Made by a program: the position numbers and the translations under genes. Positions 1-5,808 of a stretch of DNA of 6,844 nucleotides are shown here, piece by piece. The stretch covers positions 1-6,844 of the forward strand of contig DGUG01000086.1 of assembly GCA_002394535.1 (NCBI GenBank), given 5' to 3'. Each line of letters starts with the position of its first letter. The first letter of the stretch is position 1. The stretch is from Lachnospiraceae bacterium UBA4316 (GTDB lineage Bacteria > Bacillota > Clostridia > Lachnospirales > Lachnospiraceae). The notes under the pieces are model-generated. The model saw nothing but the letters and a program-made list of their open reading frames with translations. It made no database searches and was not told where the DNA came from.

Positions 1-31
1 TTGCCTATCCTGATTATGGAATAAATTCTCT

Positions 32-47
32 CGCGGCTGACCCCGCG
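32..47 (-). other. Short GC stem downstream of the ABC operon
   Basis: CGCGG (32-36) and CCGCG (43-47) give a 5-bp stem with a 6-base loop, 8 bases after the last stop codon. No T-run follows on the minus strand (AGAGAATTT instead), so this is at best a poor terminator. Nothing else recognisable is seen in 1-54. Confidence 0.25.
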
Positions 48-54
48 CCTGTTT

Positions 55-1989
55 CTATTCAAGTTCGAATGCTCCCGTATACAGCCTGTAATACTGCCCT
101 TTTGCGGCGATAAGTTCATCGTGGTCACCCCGTTCAATGATGCGGCCGTGATCAAGAACTATTATAACATCGGAGTTCTTGACAGTCGACAGTCTGTGTG
201 CGATGACAAAGGTTGTTCTGCCCTTCATGAGGGCATCCATTCCACGCTGTACAATGGCCTCGGTTCTCGTATCTATCGAGCTTGTTGCCTCATCAAGTAT
301 CATTACCGGCGGGTCGGCAACAGCCACTCTTGCTATGGACAGAAGCTGCCTCTGGCCCTGCGAAAGGTTCGAAGCATTTCCTGCGATCACCGTATTGTAC
401 CCCTCCGGCAGATGGGAGATAAAATCATGGGCTCCGGCAAGTTTCGCCGCTTCGATACACTCCTCATCGGAAGCGGTAAGTTTTCCGTAACGGATATTCT
501 CCATAACCGTTCCCGTAAACAGATTCGTGTCCTGAAGAACTACTCCCACCGCATGGCGAAGATCAACCTTGCATATCTTGTTGATGTTGATTCCGTCATA
601 TCTGATCTTGCCATCGGCAATGTCATAAAACCTGTTCAGAAGATTGGTTATGGTTGTCTTGCCTGCACCGGTCGATCCCACAAAAGCAACCTTCTGTCCG
701 GGCTTTGCGTAGAGTGAAACATCAAACAATACCTGTTTTTCCTCGTTATACGAAAAATCAACACCGTCCAGAACTATATCCCCACGAAGAGGCGTGTAAG
801 TAACCGTTCCCTGCTCCTTGTGGGGATGCTTCCATGCCCACATTCTGGTGTCATCATCCGTCTCCACAAGTTCTCCGTCTTTCTCATAAACATTAACAAG
901 ATGAACGTAACCTTCGTCAGCCTCAGGTTCCTCATCCATGACCCTGTATATTCTCTCGCACCCTGCAAGCCCGGCAACAACAGCATTTATCTGGTTCGAT
1001 ATCTGTCCGATCTGACCGCAAAACATTCTGGTCATGCCCAGGAACGGAACAACAAGGCTGATGGAAAAGGGCATACCTCCTATACCGATATTTTTTATAT
1101 TTGCGGAGATGAAGAATCCGCCCGCAATACCTACTATAACGTAGAGAATATTTCCCATGTTATTAAGTATCGGTCCTAATGTATTGGCATACTTGTTAGC
1201 CCGGGAAGCTACGGTAAACAGCTCCTCATTAAGCTTTTCAAAATCCTCACGGCACTCCTTCTCATGGCAGAATACCTTAACCACCTTTGCACCGCTTATT
1301 GTCTCCTGAATATAGCCTTCCGCTTTACCTATCGCTTGCTGCTGCTTGAAGAAGTACTTGGCGCTTCCCCCTCCTATAAACCTTGTGATAACTGTCATCG
1401 CGGCGACTCCCAGCAGTATTACGACAGTCATATATACACTGTAGTAAAGCATAATGCCCATTACAGTCATTACCATTACCACAGTACTAAGCATCTGAGG
1501 AAAGCTCTGGGATACCATCTGGCGAAGTGCATCTATATCATTCGTATACAGACTCATGGTGTCTCCCACGGGTTTGCGGTCAAAAAACTTTATTGGAAGC
1601 ATCTCCATTTTGTTGAAGAGCTTTCCTCTCATTTTCTTGAGAGTTCCCTGGGTAATTGTTGCCATCATCTGATTAAATGCAATAGTTGCCGCAAGGGATA
1701 CCACATACATGGAGACGAGAATGGAAATATATCCGAATATCTCGCTTCTGACGCCGGCCCAATCCCCACTCTTATATGATCTTTCAATAACTGCGATTAT
1801 TTTCTGCTGAAAGATCGAAGGCACGGAAGATATAAGCGAAGAGAGTATTATACACACCATAACCACGGGCAGCATTACAGGATAGAAGGAAAAAATATCC
1901 TTAGCAACTCTCTTAACTATTCCTTTTGAAAGCTTTTCACCGGGTGCAAGTCCCGGTCCTCTTCTTCTTCCGGGTCCGTTACCTGCCAT
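55..1989 (-). CDS. Heterodimeric ABC exporter subunit with catalytic ATP site (half-transporter 2)
   Basis: This 644-residue half-transporter is the TM288/LmrD/BmrD-type partner of the preceding gene. The cytoplasmic N-terminus is rich in Gly, Pro and Arg (residues 2-16). Six hydrophobic segments lie at about 36-58, 84-106, 163-183, 185-205, 276-296 and 306-324. A linker of about 50 residues between membrane and ATPase domains (about 352-402) contains the aromatic/His stretch MWAWKHPHK. The ATPase domain has Walker A GSTGAGKT (438-445), Q-loop Gln486, signature LSQGQ (542-546) in place of LSGGQ, Walker B VMILDE (562-567) with catalytic Glu567, D-loop SSID (570-573) and switch His598. Its signature defect is complementary to the catalytic-site defect of its partner, so the pair should have one working and one degenerate site. 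Known relatives export drugs or peptides; the substrate here cannot be read. The stop is TAG at 55-57. Confidence 0.96.
   Translation of the reverse strand: MAGNGPGRRRGPGLAPGEKLSKGIVKRVAKDIFSFYPVMLPVVMVCIILSSLISSVPSIFQQKIIAVIERSYKSGDWAGVRSEIFGYISILVSMYVVSLAATIAFNQMMATITQGTLKKMRGKLFNKMEMLPIKFFDRKPVGDTMSLYTNDIDALRQMVSQSFPQMLSTVVMVMTVMGIMLYYSVYMTVVILLGVAAMTVITRFIGGGSAKYFFKQQQAIGKAEGYIQETISGAKVVKVFCHEKECREDFEKLNEELFTVASRANKYANTLGPILNNMGNILYVIVGIAGGFFISANIKNIGIGGMPFSISLVVPFLGMTRMFCGQIGQISNQINAVVAGLAGCERIYRVMDEEPEADEGYVHLVNVYEKDGELVETDDDTRMWAWKHPHKEQGTVTYTPLRGDIVLDGVDFSYNEEKQVLFDVSLYAKPGQKVAFVGSTGAGKTTITNLLNRFYDIADGKIRYDGININKICKVDLRHAVGVVLQDTNLFTGTVMENIRYGKLTASDEECIEAAKLAGAHDFISHLPEGYNTVIAGNASNLSQGQRQLLSIARVAVADPPVMILDEATSSIDTRTEAIVQRGMDALMKGRTTFVIAHRLSTVKNSDVIIVLDHGRIIERGDHDELIAAKGQYYRLYTGAFELE
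1939..1957 (-). other. Small inverted repeat early in the second ABC gene
   Basis: ACCGGG (1939-1944) and CCCGGT (1952-1957) form a 6-bp GC-rich stem with a 7-base loop, about 30 bases after the start codon. It falls in codons for the Gly/Pro-rich N-terminus (GPGLAPGE). It is probably a consequence of GGN/CCN codons. Confidence 0.3.
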
Positions 1990-3826
1990 CGTCTGCACCT
2001 CCTCTTCCGCTGTTGTGAGCCACGCCATTAGAAGCTCGCTTCGCTCGGGCGTGGCCTACGTGCTGCAAAGTTTTCGTAGAAAACTTTACACCACCGCTGT
2101 TCTGTGATGTGTGTATCTCGCGATAAATATCACTGTTATTTAATAATTCTTTATGGGTTCCGACTGCCGCGATACGCCCACCGTCAATAACAATTATCTT
2201 GTCCGCATCTTCAACGGAAGCTGTCCGCTGTGCAATAATGATCTTGGTCGTCTCCGGTATATACTCTCGCATTCCCTTACGGATCAGCGCATCCGTCTTC
2301 GTATCCACCGCACTTGTGGAATCATCAAATATTATGATCTTTGGTTTCTTGAGAAGTGCTCTTGCGATACACAGTCTCTGTTTTTGCCCTCCGGATATGT
2401 TCGCTCCGCCATGGTCTATGCGATAATCGTACCCGCCCTCTTTGGATTCTATAAATTCATCCGCGCATGACAGGTGGCACGCTTCCTTCATCTCTTCAAG
2501 CGTGGCATCCGGATTACCCCAGCGAAGGTTATCCTTGATTGTACCCTCAAACAGAACGTTCTTCTGAAGTACCATAGCCACCGAATTACGCAATACTTTC
2601 AGATCGTAATCTTTAACATTGACCCCTCCGACTTTGACCTCACCGCTCTTTACGTCATACAGCCTCGGAATAAGCTGTACAAGAGATGATTTTCCGCTTC
2701 CGGTAGATCCTATTATTCCCACCGTCTCACCGGAGGCTATCTTCAGGTTGATATCCGAAAGAACATCATTATCCGGGTTTGTCGCATAAGCATAGCTTAC
2801 ATTTTCAAATTCTATCGACCCGTCCGCAACCGACTCCACCGCAGTTTCGGGATCGGGACTTACGATGTTGGGAATCGCGTCAAGTACTTCCACTATTCTC
2901 GCAGCCGACTCGGATGCAAGAGTTATCATAACAAAGATCATTGATATCATCATAAGTGATGAAAGTATCATGAAACTGTAAGTAAGCATTGCCGATATCT
3001 GGCCTACATCAAACTCCATACCCATAGACGTAATAACAACATAGGATCCGAAGGAGAGTACAAACGCCATTACAACATACAGACAAAACTGCATCACAGG
3101 AGCATTCCAGGCAAGAATTTTTTCCGCCTTTGTAAAATCACGCCGTACCTCTTCCGATGCTTCATCGAACTTCTGCTGTTCGAATTCTTCCCTGACAAAT
3201 GATTTTACGACACGCATTCCTACAATATTCTCTTCAACCGATTCGTTCATGCGGTCATATTTCTTGAATATTCTGCGAAACAGAGGCATGGCACGGCTTG
3301 CCACAAGAATGAGGGTTCCCGCAAGAATCGGTGCCACAAATGCGAATATCCATGCCATACGGCCACCCAGCCTAAATGCCATAACGAAGGCAAATATCAT
3401 CATAAAAGGAGCACGTACCGCAATCCTTGTAAGCATCATGAACGCATTCTGAACGTTTGTGACGTCGGTGGTCATTCTGGTCACAAGAGAGCTTGTCGAG
3501 AATCTGTCGATATTATCAAAGGAAAAATCATTAACGGCATCATACATATCCATCCGCAGATTCTTGCCGAAACCGCAGCTTGCCGTTGCGCATGTCATTC
3601 CCGCAAGCATTCCGAATATAAGGCTTCCTATGGCCATAATCGCAAGAATACCGCCAAAGCTTGCTATCTCGGATACGCTCGCCCCGTCCTTGATACGGTT
3701 GACAAGTTCCGCAATATAAAACGGTATTGTACACTCAAGTACGACTTCACCGGACACAAGCAGCGGTGTTGCGATCGTACTTGGCATATACTGCCGTATG
3801 GACCTTGCTAATCTTCTGAGAACCAT
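1979..3826 (-). CDS. Heterodimeric ABC exporter subunit with degenerate ATP site (half-transporter 1)
   Basis: This 615-residue half-transporter is a membrane domain fused to an ATPase domain, of the TM287/LmrC/BmrC kind; the substrate is unknown. Six hydrophobic segments lie at about 16-38, 55-80, 135-155, 157-178, 242-266 and 275-303. The ATPase domain has Walker A GSTGSGKS (373-380), Q-loop Gln421, signature ISGGQ (477-481), Walker B IIIFDD (497-502) and D-loop SAVD (505-508). Asp502 replaces the catalytic Glu and Gln533 (IAQR) replaces the switch His, so its own Walker site should hydrolyse ATP poorly. Its signature is near normal and would complete the active site of its partner. The C-terminus is odd: residues 576-604 come from an inserted repeat element that duplicates the peptide NSG. 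Without it the protein would be 586 residues ending SQNSGRGGADDGR. The stop overlaps the start of the second ABC gene by 11 bases. Confidence 0.95.
   Translation of the reverse strand: MVLRRLARSIRQYMPSTIATPLLVSGEVVLECTIPFYIAELVNRIKDGASVSEIASFGGILAIMAIGSLIFGMLAGMTCATASCGFGKNLRMDMYDAVNDFSFDNIDRFSTSSLVTRMTTDVTNVQNAFMMLTRIAVRAPFMMIFAFVMAFRLGGRMAWIFAFVAPILAGTLILVASRAMPLFRRIFKKYDRMNESVEENIVGMRVVKSFVREEFEQQKFDEASEEVRRDFTKAEKILAWNAPVMQFCLYVVMAFVLSFGSYVVITSMGMEFDVGQISAMLTYSFMILSSLMMISMIFVMITLASESAARIVEVLDAIPNIVSPDPETAVESVADGSIEFENVSYAYATNPDNDVLSDINLKIASGETVGIIGSTGSGKSSLVQLIPRLYDVKSGEVKVGGVNVKDYDLKVLRNSVAMVLQKNVLFEGTIKDNLRWGNPDATLEEMKEACHLSCADEFIESKEGGYDYRIDHGGANISGGQKQRLCIARALLKKPKIIIFDDSTSAVDTKTDALIRKGMREYIPETTKIIIAQRTASVEDADKIIVIDGGRIAAVGTHKELLNNSDIYREIHTSQNSGGVKFSTKTLQHVGHARAKRASNGVAHNSGRGGADDGR
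1996..2003 (-). promoter_or_regulatory. Strong ribosome binding site of the second ABC gene
   Basis: AGGAGGTG with 6 bases to the ATG at 1989 is a near-perfect Shine-Dalgarno site. It lies inside the last codons of the first ABC gene and fixes the start. An in-frame ATG at 2028 falls inside the inserted element, has no such site, and would add 13 residues beginning MAWLTT. Confidence 0.9.
2007..2014. repeat. Direct repeat, left copy (candidate target-site duplication)
   Basis: CCGCTGTT on the plus strand, identical to 2094-2101. It lies 3 bases upstream of the second ABC gene's ribosome binding site. On the coding strand it reads AACAGCGG and encodes the second NSG (residues 605-607) of the first ABC subunit. 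Confidence 0.65.
2019..2055. repeat. Inverted repeat B of the inserted element with nested mirror repeat
   Basis: GCCACGCC (2019-2026) pairs with GGCGTGGC (2048-2055). The 21-base loop contains GAAGC/GCTTC (2031-2035 and 2038-2042) and a 14-base mirror repeat at 2034-2047 that reads the same in both directions on one strand (GCTCGCTTCGCTCG). On the mRNA this hairpin ends about 15 bases before the ribosome binding site of the second ABC gene. Confidence 0.7.
2064..2090. repeat. Inverted repeat A of the inserted element
   Basis: AAAGTTTTC (2067-2075) and GAAAACTTT (2079-2087) are perfect 9-bp arms around the 3-base loop GTA. Two more pairs outside a single mismatch extend it to 2064-2090. A terminator is unlikely: the stem is AT-rich and no T-run follows on the coding strand. 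Confidence 0.75.
2094..2101. repeat. Direct repeat, right copy (candidate target-site duplication)
   Basis: CCGCTGTT on the plus strand, identical to 2007-2014, in the same reading frame. It encodes the first NSG (residues 576-578). The two copies bracket the double-hairpin element with no leftover bases unaccounted for. Confidence 0.65.
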
Positions 3827-3834
3827 GTTGTTTT

Positions 3835-3839
3835 CTCCT
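3835..3839 (-). promoter_or_regulatory. Ribosome binding site deciding the first ABC gene start
   Basis: AGGAG sits 8 bases before the ATG at 3826, in the 26-base gap after prfA. It selects this ATG over an upstream in-frame ATG at 3898. The upstream start lies deep inside prfA, and the extra 24 residues it would add (beginning MYRCGSGRK) do not resemble an exporter N-terminus. Confidence 0.85.
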
Positions 3840-3852
3840 ATATGAAAAGAAT

Positions 3853-4920
3853 TTACTGCATCTTCACTAATTTTGCGGCCTGATCCGCAGCGATACATGC
3901 ATCTATAATCTCCTGCAGATCTCCGTTCATTACCTTGTCAAGCTTATACAGGGTTAGGCCTATCCTGTGGTCCGTAACTCTACCCTGGGGAAAATTGTAA
4001 GTTCGAATCTTCTCGGACCGGTCTCCCGTACCGATCTGGCTCTTACGCAGCTCCGCTTCGGCATCATGAGCCTTCTGCTGCTCTATATCGTACAGTTTCG
4101 CGCGAAGCAGGGCAAACGCCTTGGCCTTGTTCTGAAGCTGTGATTTTTCGGTCTGTGAATAGATGACTATACCTGTGGGATAGTGGGTAAGTCTTACGGC
4201 AGAATCTGTGGTATTGACGCACTGTCCGCCGTTTCCGGAAGCCCTCATAACATCTATTCTGATATCCTTTTCATCAATGACAACATCAACCTCTTCCGCC
4301 TCGGGCATAACAGCCACCGATATGGTAGAAGTATGTATCCTGCCGCCGCTCTCTGTCTCGGGAACACGCTGGACACGGTGTACACCGCTTTCATACTTCA
4401 TCACGGAATATGCCCCCTGTCCCGTTATCATAAAGGTAACTGACTTCATTCCGCCGATGCCTATCTCATCCGCCTCCATAGTCTCAACCTTCCAGCCTCG
4501 ACCTTCCGCATAATGAACATACATCCTGTAAACTTCGGCCGCAAACAGCGCTGCCTCGTCTCCGCCTGCACCTGCACGTATCTCAACAATAACGTTCTTG
4601 TCATCGTTCGGGTCCTTCGGAAGAAGAAGTATCTTGAGCCTGTCCTCAAGCTTTGCAACTTTGTCCTTCGCGTCGCTTAGCTCTTCTTTTAGCATCTCCC
4701 GCATCTCTTCATCCGATTCGGCCTCAAGCATTTCAAGGCTGTCCTCTATGTCCTGTTTGCTTTTTTTGTACTCGGAGTATGCCTCAACTATAGGAGAGAG
4801 GTCGCTTTGCTCCTTCATAAGGCGTTTGAACCTTACCGCATCGTCTGCGACGCCGGGTTCCGCCAGCTCGCTCATGAGCTCCTCGTAACGCACAAGAAGG
4901 TCTTCCAATTTGTCAAACAT
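3853..4920 (-). CDS. prfA: Peptide chain release factor 1 (RF1)
   Basis: RF1 recognises UAA and UAG stop codons in the ribosomal A site and triggers hydrolysis of the finished peptide from tRNA. The 355 residues match the usual length. The N-terminal part (about 1-100) is strongly charged and helical. The codon-reading loop [13 protein letters not shown] (186-198) carries the PxT tripeptide at 187-189, which marks RF1 rather than RF2 (SPF). The peptidyl-transferase loop [16 protein letters not shown] contains GGQ at 231-233; Gln233 is the expected PrmC target. A Cys follows GGQ where Escherichia coli has His. The C-terminal part includes the family's [20 protein letters not shown] (297-316). 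Start ATG at 4920 is preceded by AAAGGAT (4927-4933) with 7 bases between GGA and the ATG. The gene is 24 bases after prmC and 26 bases before the first ABC gene, consistent with one operon. Confidence 0.98.
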   Translation of the reverse strand: MFDKLEDLLVRYEELMSELAEPGVADDAVRFKRLMKEQSDLSPIVEAYSEYKKSKQDIEDSLEMLEAESDEEMREMLKEELSDAKDKVAKLEDRLKILLLPKDPNDDKNVIVEIRAGAGGDEAALFAAEVYRMYVHYAEGRGWKVETMEADEIGIGGMKSVTFMITGQGAYSVMKYESGVHRVQRVPETESGGRIHTSTISVAVMPEAEEVDVVIDEKDIRIDVMRASGNGGQCVNTTDSAVRLTHYPTGIVIYSQTEKSQLQNKAKAFALLRAKLYDIEQQKAHDAEAELRKSQIGTGDRSEKIRTYNFPQGRVTDHRIGLTLYKLDKVMNGDLQEIIDACIAADQAAKLVKMQ

Positions 4921-4944
4921 ATCTGTATCCTTTCTAATCCTCGG

Positions 4945-5808
4945 TTAAATTACATATCTCGCAGAAATTACCCTGTCATTTTTGCTGTAATCTTTAATCA
5001 CAGAAATATCTTCAAATCCGGCATCGGCAAGGATACGCGACACATCCTCCGCCTGGTCGAATCCGATCTCTAAAAAGATCATACCGTAATTTGCAAGATG
5101 CTCAGGTGCTCCGCTTATGATCCTGCGGTAGAAATCAAGTCCGTCGCCCCCTCCGTCAAGGGCAATGCGGGGCTCATGATCTCTTACTTCGGGCATAAGC
5201 GTTGAAATGACATCGCTTCTGATGTAGGGCGGATTGGAGATAATAAAATCAAATTTGCGGCTATGTTCCACAAGGGCCTCATACAGATCTCCCCGGAGAA
5301 ATAACGCATCTCCTCCGTTTAAGCCGTCATCCCGGCGGAGCATTTCAAGATTCCTTCCGGCTACATTAAGTGCATCTTCCGATATATCAACTCCGACTCC
5401 CCGGCAGTTGTTCTTGTAATGCATAAGCGATAACAGCAGACATCCGCTTCCGGTGCACATATCAAGTATGTCCGATCCGTCAGGTACATACCTCATCGCC
5501 TCTTCCACAAGGCACTCGCTGTCCTGCCTCGGGATCAGTACTTTATCGCTTACCGCAAAGTCGATCCCCATAAAACAGCAGCTTCCCGTAAGCTGTTGAA
5601 GCGGTATATGCTCTGCTCTTTTCGCAATCAGCTCCCCGTATGATGCCTCATCTTTATAGTCGACAGACGCATCAGGTTCCATAAGAATCTTTTGCCGGTC
5701 ACACCCTGTTATAAATTCCAAAAGCAGCCTTGCATCCAAGGCTGCTTCGGATATACCGGCACGGGACAATTCCCTCGTGCCGTTTCTGTATAGTTCGCTA
5801 TAAGTCAT
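4945..5808 (-). CDS. prmC: Peptide chain release factor N5-glutamine methyltransferase PrmC (HemK)
   Basis: This cytoplasmic enzyme transfers a methyl group from S-adenosylmethionine to the GGQ glutamine of release factors, raising their peptide-release activity. At 287 residues it has normal family length. The N-terminal helical substrate-recognition domain spans about 1-80 and includes the typical ALDARLLLEF. The Rossmann methyltransferase domain follows, with VLIPRQDSE (90-98), the SAM-binding loop DMCTGSG (116-122), acidic D141 at the end of the next strand, and the catalytic NPPY at 192-195 that holds the target glutamine. The family usually reads PRPE where this protein has PRQDS, a mild variation. 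The ATG at 5808 was chosen because the protein then begins MTYSELY, as relatives do. A TTG at 5841 would add 11 unlikely residues. The start overlaps the upstream stop by 11 bases, and prfA, its substrate gene, begins 24 bases after its stop. Confidence 0.96.
   Translation of the reverse strand: MTYSELYRNGTRELSRAGISEAALDARLLLEFITGCDRQKILMEPDASVDYKDEASYGELIAKRAEHIPLQQLTGSCCFMGIDFAVSDKVLIPRQDSECLVEEAMRYVPDGSDILDMCTGSGCLLLSLMHYKNNCRGVGVDISEDALNVAGRNLEMLRRDDGLNGGDALFLRGDLYEALVEHSRKFDFIISNPPYIRSDVISTLMPEVRDHEPRIALDGGGDGLDFYRRIISGAPEHLANYGMIFLEIGFDQAEDVSRILADAGFEDISVIKDYSKNDRVISARYVI
5722..5747 (-). other. Perfect 10-bp inverted repeat inside prmC (hairpin 2)
   Basis: AAGCAGCCTT and AAGGCTGCTT form a perfect 10-bp stem around a 6-base loop. 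It lies only 9 bases beyond hairpin 1 in the direction of transcription. On the transcript strand the stem ends in TT followed by two more Ts, giving a short terminator-like TTTT. It falls in the codons for the conserved helix EAALDARLLL. An attenuator role is possible but not shown. Confidence 0.5.
5757..5782 (-). other. Stem-loop inside the first codons of prmC (hairpin 1)
   Basis: On the transcript strand CGGCAC pairs with GTGCCG. Inside that, after a two-base GA bulge, GGGA pairs with TCCC around the loop ATTG. The hairpin starts 26 bases after the prmC ATG, within codons 9-18. Complementarity is read directly from the sequence; any effect on translation is inference. The encoded peptide is ordinary for PrmC, so the structure could be a by-product of codon choice. 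Confidence 0.5.

Larger units (their letters stand above)
2015..2093. mobile_element. Candidate MITE-like palindromic element inserted in frame in the first ABC gene
   Basis: The 79-base segment is made of two hairpins: one with 8-bp arms (2019-2026 and 2048-2055) and one with perfect 9-bp arms (2067-2075 and 2079-2087). It is flanked exactly by an 8-base direct repeat. Element plus one repeat is 87 bases, or 29 codons, so the host reading frame is kept. Deleting it gives a normal short exporter tail. The ABC frame stays open through the element, while the other two same-strand frames contain stops. It carries no gene and shows only weak similarity between its two ends, so movement would depend on an enzyme encoded elsewhere. 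It could instead be a REP-like or Rickettsia-palindromic-element-like repeat. Only one copy is present here, so mobility is inferred from the flanking duplication and structure. Confidence 0.62.

Noticed and set aside
32..47. Terminator for the ABC operon
   Set aside because: The 5-bp stem has no following T-run; the real terminator is probably beyond the left edge.
121..717. Plus-strand open frames (121-717, 820-1179, 1264-1779, 2153-2470, 4183-4513, 5730-6209, 6428-6778 and others)
   Set aside because: All lie antisense to well-supported genes, lack recognisable domains, and have composition typical of shadow frames (rich in Ser, His, Tyr, Cys).
1990..2028. Start of the second ABC gene at the ATG at 2028
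   Set aside because: This ATG is inside the inserted element. The near-perfect AGGAGGTG with 6-base spacing belongs to the ATG at 1989.
1979..2101. The long first-ABC tail explained by a frameshift or sequencing error
   Set aside because: The frame is continuous through the element to a TAA that overlaps the next gene, and the 29-codon insertion with exact direct repeats explains the tail without any shift.
3827..3898. N-terminal extension of the first ABC protein to an ATG at 3898
   Set aside because: It lies within prfA, has no ribosome binding site, and the extra residues do not look like an exporter N-terminus. AGGAG at 3835-3839 points to 3826.
4461..4658. Small minus-strand frames in other phases (774-986, 3540-3734, 4461-4658, 6403-6606)
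   Set aside because: They are fully inside conserved genes in a different phase and have no plausible start context or domain.
4869..4879. Palindrome GCTCATGAGC in prfA as an operator site
   Set aside because: A single 10-base palindrome inside conserved coding sequence, away from any promoter, is expected by chance.
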